In this document: positions 1 through 5,713 of the stretch, piece after piece
How positions within the stretch are numbered: position 1 is the stretch's first letter
Layout of the letters: each line of letters starts with the position of its first letter
Origin: Methanomassiliicoccales archaeon
GTDB taxonomy: Archaea > Thermoplasmatota > Thermoplasmata > Methanomassiliicoccales > JACIVX01
Reading direction: 5' to 3'
Assembly: GCA_028682925.1 (NCBI GenBank)
Contig: JAJRAG010000164.1
Location: 1 to 7,180, forward strand
DNA: 7,180 bases
Notes under the pieces: generated by a model
The model's database searches: none
Told to the model about the DNA's origin: nothing
What the model saw: the letters and a program-made list of their open reading frames with translations, nothing else
Program-made: the position numbers and the translations under genes

Positions 1-1070
1 AAGTCCAAAGAGAATGTGTGGCCAGTCACATAGACGTTGTTATTTGAGTCGATTGCAATGGAATAACCACCATCATCACTATTCCCACCGATGTAGGTGG
101 AGTAGAGAAGAGTGTCGCCGGCGGGATTGAGCTTGAGGATGAAGGCGTCAAAGGACCCTCCACCATACGTGCTCTGATACGCGTTGGCGATCGGGAAGAC
201 TGTTGAATTGGTGTAACCAGTAACACAAATGTTGCCGGCTGAATCGACGGCGATGGAATTGCCGCTATCCTCACCACTCGTGCCGATATAGGTCGAGTAG
301 AGCAAAGCGTCGCCAACGGGGTTGAGCCTCAGCACGAAGGCATCATCGGTTCCACCGTAGGTGTCCTGATATTCATTGACGAGGGGAAAATTCGTCGATG
401 TCGTGAAACCGGTCACATAGGCGTTGCCGCTTGGATCGATTGCGATGTAATTGCCGACATCTTCACCATCGCCACCGATGTAGGTGGAGTAGAGAAGAGC
501 GCTGCCGGCGGCATTGAGCTTGAGGACGAAGACATCATCGCCTCCACCATTCGTGTCCTGATATGGATTCGCGAGTGGGAAGGTTGTTGAAGAGGTGTAG
601 CCGGTCATGAATAGGTTGAGGGTCGAGTCGATTGCGATGGAATAACCACCATCATCACTATTCCCACCGATGTAGGTGGAGTAGAGAAGAGTGTCGCCGG
701 CGGGATTGAGCTTGAGGATGAAGGCGTCGTAAACACCTCCTTTCGTGCTCTGATATGCATTCGCGACTGGGAAGTCTATGGAAATGGTACGACCAGTCAC
801 ATAGGCGTTGCCGTTCGAGTCGACAACGATCCCCTCGCCTTGATCCCATCCGTTTCCACCGATGTAGGTGGAGTAGAGAAGAGCGCTCCCGGCGGCGTTG
901 AGCTTGAAGACGAAGGCGTCAAAGGAACCTCCACCATACGTGCTCTGATACGCGTTGGCGATCGGGAAGATTGTTGAATTGGTCCTGCCAGTCACATAGG
1001 TGTTACCACCTGAGTCGACGGCGATTGAATAGGCAGAATCGTTTTCACTTCCACCGATGTATGTCGAATA
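1..1070 (-). repeat. Tandem ~192-bp coding repeats (SBBP propeller blades)
   Basis: A conserved block encoding YSTYIGG recurs with its ATCG core (read as cgat on the plus strand) at 89, 284, 476, 668, 860 and 1055, giving spacings of 195, 192, 192, 192 and 195 bases (65, 64, 64, 64 and 65 codons). Five full units and part of a sixth are present. Several stretches are almost identical at the DNA level: 58-149 equals 637-728 with no mismatch over 92 bases, and 141-212 equals 912-983 with two mismatches. These are in-frame protein repeats, not a CRISPR array. Confidence 0.93.
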
Positions 1071-1886
1071 CACCAAGGGATCGATTATCACCGCTTTCGA
1101 CGGATCTCGCTGCGGCGCATTGAAACCGAACTGGTTCTGCTGTATCACGAAACTCGCTGGTAAAGCTTCCTCCGATCCACTGTGTCTGACTGATAGTCCC
1201 CCATCGGTCAGACTGCCACGACCGGTGTCAAAGACCAATGAGTCTGCATTGCAGACCAAGGATGCGCTATCAACCTCGACCTTCACATTGCTGACCGGGA
1301 TGAAGGGAGCGACGACGAATTCGTATTTCAGCCCTTGCTCGCCGAACCTGTAGACCAGATCGATGCCTTCCCAGAGATCATGATATTCTACTGAGCGATA
1401 GTTGCGAACTCCAACGGTCCAATCGCTCTGATTTCCGATGAAGAAGTTGCTGCGATGTGACTCCAATCCCTCCCCCACCGGCGCTATGAGATTGCTTCCC
1501 GGAAACGTAAGTGTGATGAAATCGACGGCATCGGGGTCAACGTCATCGTGAATGTTGATAGTATAGATGATTCTCGAATCACAGAAAACCGCTTTTCCGA
1601 ATTCTGTGCTTGCCGTGAATCTGGCATCTTCATCGTACTGACCCTGGTTTTCTGTAAAGAACCGGGTCGCGACATTGATAGTCTGATCGTTCAGTTCCGA
1701 AGCTTGACTGAGTCCACTATCAGGACTAGTGGATATGATGATCTCCGTCGATGACGATAGACCGTTGCTCACGCTGGTGGAGTCTGAGGCCAACGCCACA
1801 TTTGGCAAAACCAATGTGGATATGACAAACAGAGTTATGACCGAGACCAAGAACGCTCTGCAACCTTCTCCTATGTTGTGATCCAT
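1..1886 (-). CDS. Secreted SBBP-repeat beta-propeller protein, 5'-partial at the window's left edge (C-terminus missing)
   Basis: This frame is open from the start codon to the window edge: 628 codons with no stop, C-terminus outside. The ATG at 1886 follows a strong ribosome site, GGAGGGA (1894-1900), 7 bases away. Residues 1-34 are a signal peptide: short charged start, hydrophobic stretch FLVSVITLFVISTLVLP, likely cut after ALA. Residues about 74-272 match the DUF7948-type domain that precedes SBBP repeats, with FTENQGQ (77-83), GIDLVY (174-179), GLKYEFVVAP (185-194) and IDPLVYSTYIGG. From Y273 onward come about 5.5 repeats of 64-65 residues with consensus YSTYIGG..DD.G.SIA.DS.GN.YVTG.T.S..FP.ANAYQ.TYGG..DAF..KLN.AG..LL. 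By family knowledge such repeats fold into propeller blades on secreted or surface proteins; the ligand is unknown. A C-terminal surface anchor or PKD-type domain may lie outside. The repeat class is secure; the role is not. Confidence 0.93.
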   Translation of the reverse strand, partial: MDHNIGEGCRAFLVSVITLFVISTLVLPNVALASDSTSVSNGLSSSTEIIISTSPDSGLSQASELNDQTINVATRFFTENQGQYDEDARFTASTEFGKAVFCDSRIIYTINIHDDVDPDAVDFITLTFPGSNLIAPVGEGLESHRSNFFIGNQSDWTVGVRNYRSVEYHDLWEGIDLVYRFGEQGLKYEFVVAPFIPVSNVKVEVDSASLVCNADSLVFDTGRGSLTDGGLSVRHSGSEEALPASFVIQQNQFGFNAPQRDPSKAVIIDPLVYSTYIGGSENDSAYSIAVDSGGNTYVTGRTNSTIFPIANAYQSTYGGGSFDAFVFKLNAAGSALLYSTYIGGNGWDQGEGIVVDSNGNAYVTGRTISIDFPVANAYQSTKGGVYDAFILKLNPAGDTLLYSTYIGGNSDDGGYSIAIDSTLNLFMTGYTSSTTFPLANPYQDTNGGGDDVFVLKLNAAGSALLYSTYIGGDGEDVGNYIAIDPSGNAYVTGFTTSTNFPLVNEYQDTYGGTDDAFVLRLNPVGDALLYSTYIGTSGEDSGNSIAVDSAGNICVTGYTNSTVFPIANAYQSTYGGGSFDAFILKLNPAGDTLLYSTYIGGNSDDGGYSIAIDSNNNVYVTGHTFSLD

Positions 1887-2308
1887 TTCGCATTCCCTCC
1901 TTCCCCAATCCCGCTATCGTTGTCCAAAGCGTGTCGACGAGTGACCGAGAAATCCATTGTCTTGATCGACCTACTCGAATCGCCAATGGACCTGGAGCAA
2001 AGGCTCATGGCGTCCTCGTTTCCAAGGACTCGACTCTGTCATCCCACGCTCTTGTGCAGTCAAACGTCCTCCTGCACGGTTGACTAGGGTCAGTAAATAC
2101 TGCGTCGTTATTAATCTATCTCTTTCAGATTGTCACTTCCTTCCCGATTTCTTGTGACACCAGAGTCCTTCGTCCCATGGTGATTCGTACTCCCGATCTC
2201 ACTTCAATTCGTCTGGCTCAAGTGTCACAGATTCACAATCACTCCGATCGACCATAGAAATCATTATGAGCCAGGAATCGAATAGAAATGCTCCAGAGGA
2301 GGGATGAG
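1887..2308. other. Gene-free divergent intergenic region with several inverted repeats
   Basis: About 420 bases separate the divergent propeller and PRC-barrel genes. I see no convincing coding frame; the short ORFs here have no ribosome site or recognisable sequence. The propeller ribosome site is at 1894-1900, but no clear TATA box stands at the expected distance ahead of it. GTTATTAAT at 2107-2115 and AAATCATTAT at 2258-2267 are weak TATA candidates for the plus strand. Inverted repeats seen: GTGCAG/CTGCAC (2054-2059 and 2072-2077, 12-base loop), TGTGACAC/GTGTCACA (2153-2160 and 2222-2229), and a 12-base pair described separately. No RNA gene is recognised. Confidence 0.6.
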
Positions 2309-2321
2309 ATGACACTTGAGC
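2216..2321. promoter_or_regulatory. 12-bp inverted repeat whose right arm covers the PRC-barrel start codon
   Basis: GCTCAAGTGTCA at 2216-2227 and TGACACTTGAGC at 2310-2321 are exact reverse complements, separated by 82 bases. The right arm begins at the second base of the ATG at 2309. If transcription began upstream of 2216, the left arm could pair with the start-codon region and hide it. Alternatively the arms are two copies of a protein-binding site with an AAGTGTCA core. No experimental support; chance is not excluded. Confidence 0.35.
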
Positions 2322-2581
2322 TTAGCAGTTCCGAACGTAAGGACGTCATTTCCCATGACGGGAGAAAGATAGGGGTTCTTGTCGGGGTCAACATCGATAC
2401 GAAGACCTGGACCGTGCATGCGATAGTGGTCGAGGTCAACAAGGATATCATCGAGGAGTTGCATGTAAAGAAATCGATGCTGAAGCTGCCACGAATCAAC
2501 CTCAAGACCGACCTCGTCGGAGTTGTCGGGGACATCGTCCATCTGAATGTCGATCTGAAGAACCTTAAGGACTACGTATAA
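2309..2581 (+). CDS. Stand-alone PRC-barrel domain protein
   Basis: This encodes 90 residues, the whole length being one PRC-barrel domain (PF05239 type): a start of LSSSERKDVIS, then HDGRKIGVLVGVNIDTKTW (the typical 'dGkkiGkv.dv..d' strand-turn-strand), a hydrophobic strand AIVVEV, and a closing VGDIVHLNVDL strand. The ATG at 2309 is chosen over the in-frame ATG at 2288 because GAGGAGGG (2296-2303) lies 5 bases before it and inside the longer reading. Small PRC-barrel proteins are widespread in euryarchaea; members of the superfamily include RimM (ribosome maturation), photosynthetic reaction-centre subunit H, and archaeal cell-division CdpB proteins. Which, if any, of these roles applies cannot be told from sequence. 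It stands alone, divergent from the propeller gene and convergent with the transporter 45 bases downstream; no good T-rich terminator is seen between them. Confidence 0.88.
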   Translation: MTLELSSSERKDVISHDGRKIGVLVGVNIDTKTWTVHAIVVEVNKDIIEELHVKKSMLKLPRINLKTDLVGVVGDIVHLNVDLKNLKDYV

Positions 2582-2626
2582 GACGCTGCCTTGGCGAGAC
2601 CGTCTCCTGGATGAAATAGCGGCCGT

Positions 2627-3358
2627 CTAGTCTATCAGCAGGCCAACGCCAAACATGATAGCCATGCCGATGATGACCGCGATGAAGACTGAATATCTCT
2701 TCCTCTCATCAGTAAACGATTCTGGGAGCAGGTCATAGATCCCCACGTAGAGAAAGGTACCAGCAGCGAGTGCCAGAGGTATCCCGAGGCCGATTCCCGA
2801 TAGGAGGTCGATGGTGATGACCGCGATCCAGGCGAATATTGGCTTTATCGAAGCCAGAAGTCCGACATAGATCAGTATCTTCCTCCTCTGAATGGCCGCC
2901 AGGCGGAACACGGTGGACAAGGAAAACAGCTCCACGCCCTCGTGGGCGATGATCGCCAAGAATACGATCATACCTAGGGTCTGATCGACGACGACCGCGA
3001 CACCGAGACTCAGCCCTGCGATCGCAGAGTGAACTGATAGTCCGATGAAGGCCGTGACCCCAGTGAGCAAGTGCTCGTGCTCGCACTCCTCTTCGCACTC
3101 CTCCCTGTGTTCATAGAACACGACTCTTTCGGCAAGGAGGACCACCACGAAACCGAGAAGAACGAGGCCGAGCGCCGTCCCGCTCTCCACGAGATCTACT
3201 GAGTCAGGAATCATGTGGAAGAACGCAGCCCCTATGAACACTCCGGCGCTGAAGCCAGTGAAGAGGTGGAGCTGAACAGAGCTCCAGTCCTTGAGGAGAG
3301 GTAGAACACCGCCGACGAAGGCGATCCCAATGATAGCTAGGGAGAAAACAAGCAGCAA
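2627..3358 (-). CDS. ZIP-family divalent metal transporter
   Basis: A 243-residue polytopic membrane protein with about eight hydrophobic segments, the usual ZIP size. Landmarks: helix 2 GFSAGVFIGAAFFHMIPDS (35-53); a charged loop after helix 3 with H84, C88, C92, H94, H96 among many Glu; helix 4 HSAIAGLSLG (110-119); helix 5 HEGVELFSLS (139-148); helix 7 AAGTFLYVGIYDLLPE (198-213). The family moves Zn, Fe or Mn into the cytoplasm; the substrate is not predictable here. The acidic residue normally found in helix 4 (HS/HN..E/D-G) is Ala114, so the binuclear centre is probably altered. Start: the TTG at 3358 lies 22 bases from GGAGGG (3381-3386), whereas an in-frame CTG at 3373 lies 7 bases from it, so the true protein may be five residues longer. 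A TATA-like AAATATAT stands at 3417-3424. It is divergent from the cupin gene. Confidence 0.9.
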   Translation of the reverse strand: MLLVFSLAIIGIAFVGGVLPLLKDWSSVQLHLFTGFSAGVFIGAAFFHMIPDSVDLVESGTALGLVLLGFVVVLLAERVVFYEHREECEEECEHEHLLTGVTAFIGLSVHSAIAGLSLGVAVVVDQTLGMIVFLAIIAHEGVELFSLSTVFRLAAIQRRKILIYVGLLASIKPIFAWIAVITIDLLSGIGLGIPLALAAGTFLYVGIYDLLPESFTDERKRYSVFIAVIIGMAIMFGVGLLID

Positions 3359-3380
3359 CAGAAGCTGGTGCAGACCACGA

Positions 3381-3424
3381 CCCTCCTAGAGAATGGAAAT
3401 ACCGAATAGGAATGACATATATTT
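3381..3424 (-). promoter_or_regulatory. Likely promoter and ribosome site of the ZIP transporter
   Basis: On the minus strand AAATATAT (3417-3424) fits an archaeal TATA box. A transcript starting about 26 bases downstream, near 3394, would carry GGAGGG (3381-3386) close to its 5' end. This spacing supports the transcript and argues that translation begins close after 3381, either at the CTG at 3373 or the TTG at 3358. Confidence 0.55.
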
Positions 3425-3461
3425 CGTTCATCGCAAGACATGGTCATTCTTAGGCCCGTCG

Positions 3462-3485
3462 GACCTAGAAACGCTTAACTAGGTC
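3462..3485. promoter_or_regulatory. Perfect 7-bp dyad ahead of the cupin gene (putative operator)
   Basis: GACCTAG (3462-3468) and CTAGGTC (3479-3485) are exact inverted repeats around a 10-base spacer containing CTTAA. The site lies 33-56 bases before the cupin ATG, where an archaeal TATA box is expected, and the spacer's TTAA is the best TATA-like candidate there. A dimeric regulator bound here would block TBP. This is inferred from symmetry and position only. Confidence 0.4.
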
Positions 3486-3517
3486 GCATTGGCATTTTTG
3501 ATGATAGGTGTGTGCAA

Positions 3518-3856
3518 ATGAACGGCAAGGAGAGCAAGGGAGAACTTGTGGTCGATCTGGACTCCATGGTCGAGTTCGCCAGCAAGGGAATAGTGAGCAA
3601 GACTTTCCTGGATACTCATGAAGCGAATGTCGGGGTCTTCTGCATGGAGAAAGGACAGAGCCTGTCCGAACATGCATCAATCATGCCTGCCATCATACAT
3701 GTCCTGAAGGGGAAGGCCAAGATCAAGTTGGGAGACGAAGAGGCAGAATACGGACCTGGGAGCTGGATATACATGCCTCCGAATTTGAATCACGCATTGG
3801 CTGCCAAAGAAGATTTCGTTTTCCTGCTCACATTGTTCAAGCGCGGTAAGAAATAG
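3518..3856 (+). CDS. Small single-domain cupin protein
   Basis: A 112-residue protein made of one cupin beta-barrel (Cupin_2 type). Cupin motif 1 is G46-QSLSE-H52-A-S54 ending in the LKG turn at 63-65; motif 2 is G81-SWIYM-P87-P-N89-LN-H92, a good match to G-x5-P-x-G/N-x2-H. The motif 1 second His and the Glu of the canonical metal site are missing, leaving H52 and H92 (perhaps H61), so metal binding may be weak or absent. Enzymatic, sensory and binding roles all occur in the family; I cannot assign one. The ATG at 3518 is preferred to the GTG at 3512, because AGGTG (3506-3510) is 7 bases from the ATG but only 1 from the GTG. It is divergent from the ZIP gene; a possible operator sits at 3462-3485 and a hairpin follows the stop. 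Confidence 0.88.
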   Translation: MNGKESKGELVVDLDSMVEFASKGIVSKTFLDTHEANVGVFCMEKGQSLSEHASIMPAIIHVLKGKAKIKLGDEEAEYGPGSWIYMPPNLNHALAAKEDFVFLLTLFKRGKK

Positions 3857-3866
3857 GAGAAATCGA

Positions 3867-3898
3867 CAGTTCAAATCCGGTTGACCAGACTTGAACTG
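3867..3898 (+). terminator. Hairpin just after the cupin stop (terminator-like, no T tract)
   Basis: CAGTTCAA (3867-3874) and TTGAACTG (3891-3898) form a perfect 8-bp stem with a 16-base loop, beginning 10 bases after the cupin stop codon. No run of T follows, and archaeal termination usually relies on T-rich tracts, so this could equally be a transcript 3'-end stabiliser or a binding site. Confidence 0.3.
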
Positions 3899-3964
3899 GC
3901 TGGCAGATATCCGGGCCTCGTTCGAGAATATGCAATCGTTGTATCCGATGATAGGCGTCGGACC

Positions 3965-4174
3965 TCAGTCAACATTGACCACCTTGCTCGCGATCACATC
4001 TACTTTATGAAGGTCTATGAGAAGGATCCTTGCCCTCTCGTAGGCTGAGGCGATCTCTTCATCGCTTCTCCCTGGATATTCGATCCTGATCGCCTCTAAC
4101 ATCTCGCGTGTCTTCTGTCTTCTTGCCATTCCTCTAGTCGCCGAATATATCGCGGCATTTGATATCATACTCAT
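3965..4174 (-). CDS. Small hypothetical protein (doubtful ORF)
   Basis: This open frame of 69 residues is not recognised. The part from residue 16 onward reads like a real soluble protein: a basic start MARRQKTREM, then two predicted amphipathic helices with EIASAYERARILLIDLHK, ending in VIASKVVNVD. Codon use (ATC, AGG, GAG, GCG) resembles the neighbouring genes. The start is uncertain: the ATG at 4174 has only a weak GATGAG ahead of it, and the ATG at 4129 (54 residues) has AGAGGA directly abutting it, too close for normal use. It is the only coding candidate in the 475 bases between the cupin and the regulator, and is divergent from the regulator. No signal peptide or membrane segment is visible. 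It may be spurious. Confidence 0.42.
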   Translation of the reverse strand: MSMISNAAIYSATRGMARRQKTREMLEAIRIEYPGRSDEEIASAYERARILLIDLHKVDVIASKVVNVD

Positions 4175-4213
4175 CAGGAACGACCGAAGACATGGTGAGT
4201 AGTGAATTTTCTA

Positions 4214-4227
4214 CCGCCGCAGGGCGG
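4214..4227. promoter_or_regulatory. Upstream GC-rich dyad, imperfect copy of the operator-like palindrome
   Basis: CCGCCGCAGGGCGG has CCGCC/GGCGG arms around GCAG. Preceded by TA, it shares TACCGCCG and GGCGG with the perfect palindrome 67 bases downstream. It lies between the divergent small ORF and the HTH_10 regulator, which suits a second binding site of the same regulator. Confidence 0.4.
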
Positions 4228-4280
4228 CCTTCCGAATGAACCAAATTCATTTTTCCATTGCCTGCCAGTCAAAATTGATA

Positions 4281-4294
4281 CCGCCGTACGGCGG
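4281..4294. promoter_or_regulatory. Perfect 14-bp palindrome upstream of the HTH_10 regulator (putative operator)
   Basis: CCGCCGTACGGCGG is its own reverse complement. It stands 37 bases before the chosen ATG at 4332, just after an AT-rich CAAAATTGATA (4270-4280) that could serve as a TATA box. This places it between the TATA box and the likely transcript start, a common repressor position in archaea. Autoregulation by the downstream protein is a guess. AATGAA/TTCATT (4235-4240 and 4246-4251) is another small dyad between the two GC-rich sites. Confidence 0.45.
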
Positions 4295-4331
4295 CGGAAG
4301 TATTATGGAAGATGGTGGAGATGAATGCATC

Positions 4332-5030
4332 ATGAGCGTGTACGAAGCGAAAATCGAGGTCATCCATGACTGCCCATATTGTCACATGACGCAGCGCTTC
4401 CCGAACGCGTATGTCTCCCTGTGGTGCAATTCCCGAAGCCACGTCTTGGAGATATCAAGCGATTCGGATGAGGAATTGGATACGCTTGAGAAAGTCCTTG
4501 TCCTTGACGCCAAGGAGTCTGAATCCTTCCGCCAAGGGAACAACATGAAGATCGTCACAAGAGAATGCAACTGTGAGCAGAACGTCGCCTCCGCGGTAAC
4601 GGATCTCATCGAAGAATCTGGTTGCTGGACCATCCCTCCGTCTACCTATCATGGAGGATGGGAGCACTACAAGATAATGTCCCTGAGGAAGGAGAACTTC
4701 TCGAAACTCGTCCGTTCCATCGAAGCAGCCGGAGGAGAGGTCAAGCTCGTCTCTATGAGGCCATTGGACGAGCAAGGCGTGTCTGCACAATCCTGCTTGA
4801 CCTCGGGAAGCATCATCGCAGGACTCACGAGAAAACAAATCGAGGCGTTGGCGAAAGCATTCCAGATGGGCTATTTCGAGAGTCCGGCAAGGACAGACGC
4901 GGACGCGATGGCGAAGAAGGTGGGACTGTCAAGATCGACCTTCGCTGAGCATCTGCGAAAGGCCGAATCGAAGATCCTGTCCAACATCTTCCCGATACTC
5001 GAGATGGTCTCGAGAGACGCGCGCACCTAG
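4332..5030 (+). CDS. HTH_10 (bacterio-opsin activator-like) transcriptional regulator with cysteine-rich N-terminal domain
   Basis: A 232-residue likely transcription factor. Residues about 165-220 form the HTH_10 domain of archaeal Bat-like regulators: LTRKQIEALAKAFQMGYFE, then a DADAMAKKVGLSRSTFAEHL helix-turn-helix and a final AESKILSNIF helix. The N-terminal ~155 residues are an input domain I do not recognise in detail; it begins with CPYC (C14, C17) and has C32, a C79-x-C81 pair, C98 and C155, suggesting metal or redox sensing. The ATG at 4332 is preferred because GGTGGAG (4314-4320) precedes it by 11 bases and the protein then starts MSVYEAKIEV like similar regulators; in-frame ATGs at 4305 and 4236 are alternatives, the first possible if the transcript is nearly leaderless. 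Two related GC-rich palindromes lie upstream. The target genes are unknown. Confidence 0.88.
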   Translation: MSVYEAKIEVIHDCPYCHMTQRFPNAYVSLWCNSRSHVLEISSDSDEELDTLEKVLVLDAKESESFRQGNNMKIVTRECNCEQNVASAVTDLIEESGCWTIPPSTYHGGWEHYKIMSLRKENFSKLVRSIEAAGGEVKLVSMRPLDEQGVSAQSCLTSGSIIAGLTRKQIEALAKAFQMGYFESPARTDADAMAKKVGLSRSTFAEHLRKAESKILSNIFPILEMVSRDART

Positions 5031-5051
5031 CGAAGGGTGGAGCTGCCTTCG
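5031..5051. terminator. Hairpin between convergent regulator and flavoprotein genes
   Basis: CGAAGG (5031-5036) and CCTTCG (5046-5051) form a perfect 6-bp stem with a 9-base loop, directly after the regulator stop codon. It is also 33 bases past the stop of the convergent flavoprotein gene, so it could act for both strands. There is no T tract. Confidence 0.35.
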
Positions 5052-5083
5052 ACACAATCGCTGCAGAAAAGAGAGGACCGACC

Positions 5084-5659
5084 CTACTCGGCGAGCTTTC
5101 TTAGCAACCATGCCATGTTCTTTCCGAGGGTCTGCAGGATGTCTACTCCCTCCTTATCCTCTTTGATGTCCCCCGGCTTCGCCGCAGTACCGACGTTCCA
5201 GTAGCTCGATCCGGGAACGATCCACTGGCCGATCAGAAAGAAGAAGTTGAGGTCCGCGAAGGTCGCGACCGATCCCGCCCTTCGATTGATGGCGACGCCG
5301 GCCCCGACCTTCCTCTTGAAGATGTCTCCGTTGACCCTTCCGACAAGACCGACCCTGTCTATGAAGGACTTCATCTGCCCCGAAACGTTGCCGAAATAGA
5401 CTGGAGACCCTAGGATGACCCCGTCAGCCTCGATCATCTTCTGGATATGATCGTTTACGTTGTCGGTGTCGATGATGCATCTCCTGTCCTTGTTCTTCTG
5501 GCAGGAGTAGCACGCATTGCAGTGCTCGATCTTCTCGCTGCCCAGTTCGATAAGCTCGGTGTCGATCCCTTCTTTCCCGAGCTCCTCGAGCACTATTTCG
5601 AGCGCGATGTGCGTGTTCCCATGCTTCCTTGGACTCCCGTTGAATGCAACTACCTTCAT
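5084..5659 (-). CDS. Iron-sulfur flavoprotein (NADPH-dependent FMN reductase superfamily)
   Basis: A 191-residue flavodoxin-fold protein. The first strand and phosphate loop FNGSPRKHGNT (6-16) bind FMN; SPVYFGNVSGQMKSFIDR (85-102) is the second flavin-contacting motif of the family. C47-x2-C50-x2-C53-x7-C61 is the compact cysteine motif that in characterised Isf proteins of methanogens holds a [4Fe-4S] cluster. Isf passes electrons from ferredoxin and can reduce oxygen or peroxide; the partner and substrate here are not shown. The ATG at 5659 is chosen over one at 5707 because GGGAAGGTGG (5665-5674) sits 5 bases before it and the protein then begins at the expected MKVVAFNGSPR. The AT-rich dyad at 5700-5713 is a plausible TATA region. 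It is convergent with the regulator and divergent from the two small paralogs. Confidence 0.93.
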   Translation of the reverse strand: MKVVAFNGSPRKHGNTHIALEIVLEELGKEGIDTELIELGSEKIEHCNACYSCQKNKDRRCIIDTDNVNDHIQKMIEADGVILGSPVYFGNVSGQMKSFIDRVGLVGRVNGDIFKRKVGAGVAINRRAGSVATFADLNFFFLIGQWIVPGSSYWNVGTAAKPGDIKEDKEGVDILQTLGKNMAWLLRKLAE

Positions 5660-5699
5660 CTTTGCCACCTTCCCTTTTCGTCCTTCGGGGAATACCAGT

Positions 5700-5713
5700 A
5701 TTATCATAATAAT
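5700..5713 (-). promoter_or_regulatory. AT-rich dyad, probable TATA region of the flavoprotein gene
   Basis: ATTAT-CATA-ATAAT is a perfect 5-bp inverted repeat in the most AT-rich patch of the region. It lies about 41-54 bases before the flavoprotein ATG; a transcript starting about 26 bases downstream would begin near 5681 and include the ribosome site at 5665-5674. Confidence 0.45.

Noticed and set aside
1..1070. Regular repeats resembling a CRISPR or satellite array
   Set aside because: The period is 192-195 bases, always a multiple of three, and the repeats stay open in one minus-strand frame encoding SBBP blades. There are no short palindromic repeats with unique spacers.
1726..1986. 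Minus-strand 86-codon ORF over the propeller start region
   Set aside because: It overlaps the signal peptide frame of the propeller gene and its translation resembles no protein; it is a shadow frame.
2239..2542. Two long minus-strand ORFs opposite the PRC-barrel gene
   Set aside because: They are antisense to a gene with a clear domain and ribosome site, and their sequences show no recognisable motif.
2596..2606. GAGAC-C-GTCTC symmetric sequence after the PRC-barrel gene, as a terminator
   Set aside because: A one-base loop cannot form a hairpin and no T tract follows.
3204..3431. Minus-strand ORF with an ATG upstream of the ZIP gene
   Set aside because: It runs in another frame over the ZIP gene, begins ahead of the likely transcript start and has no protein-like features.
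3865..3881. AGTTCAAATCC, resembling a tRNA T-loop
   Set aside because: The flanking bases do not form the 5-bp T stem, and no acceptor, D or anticodon arm is present. The bases belong to a simple hairpin.
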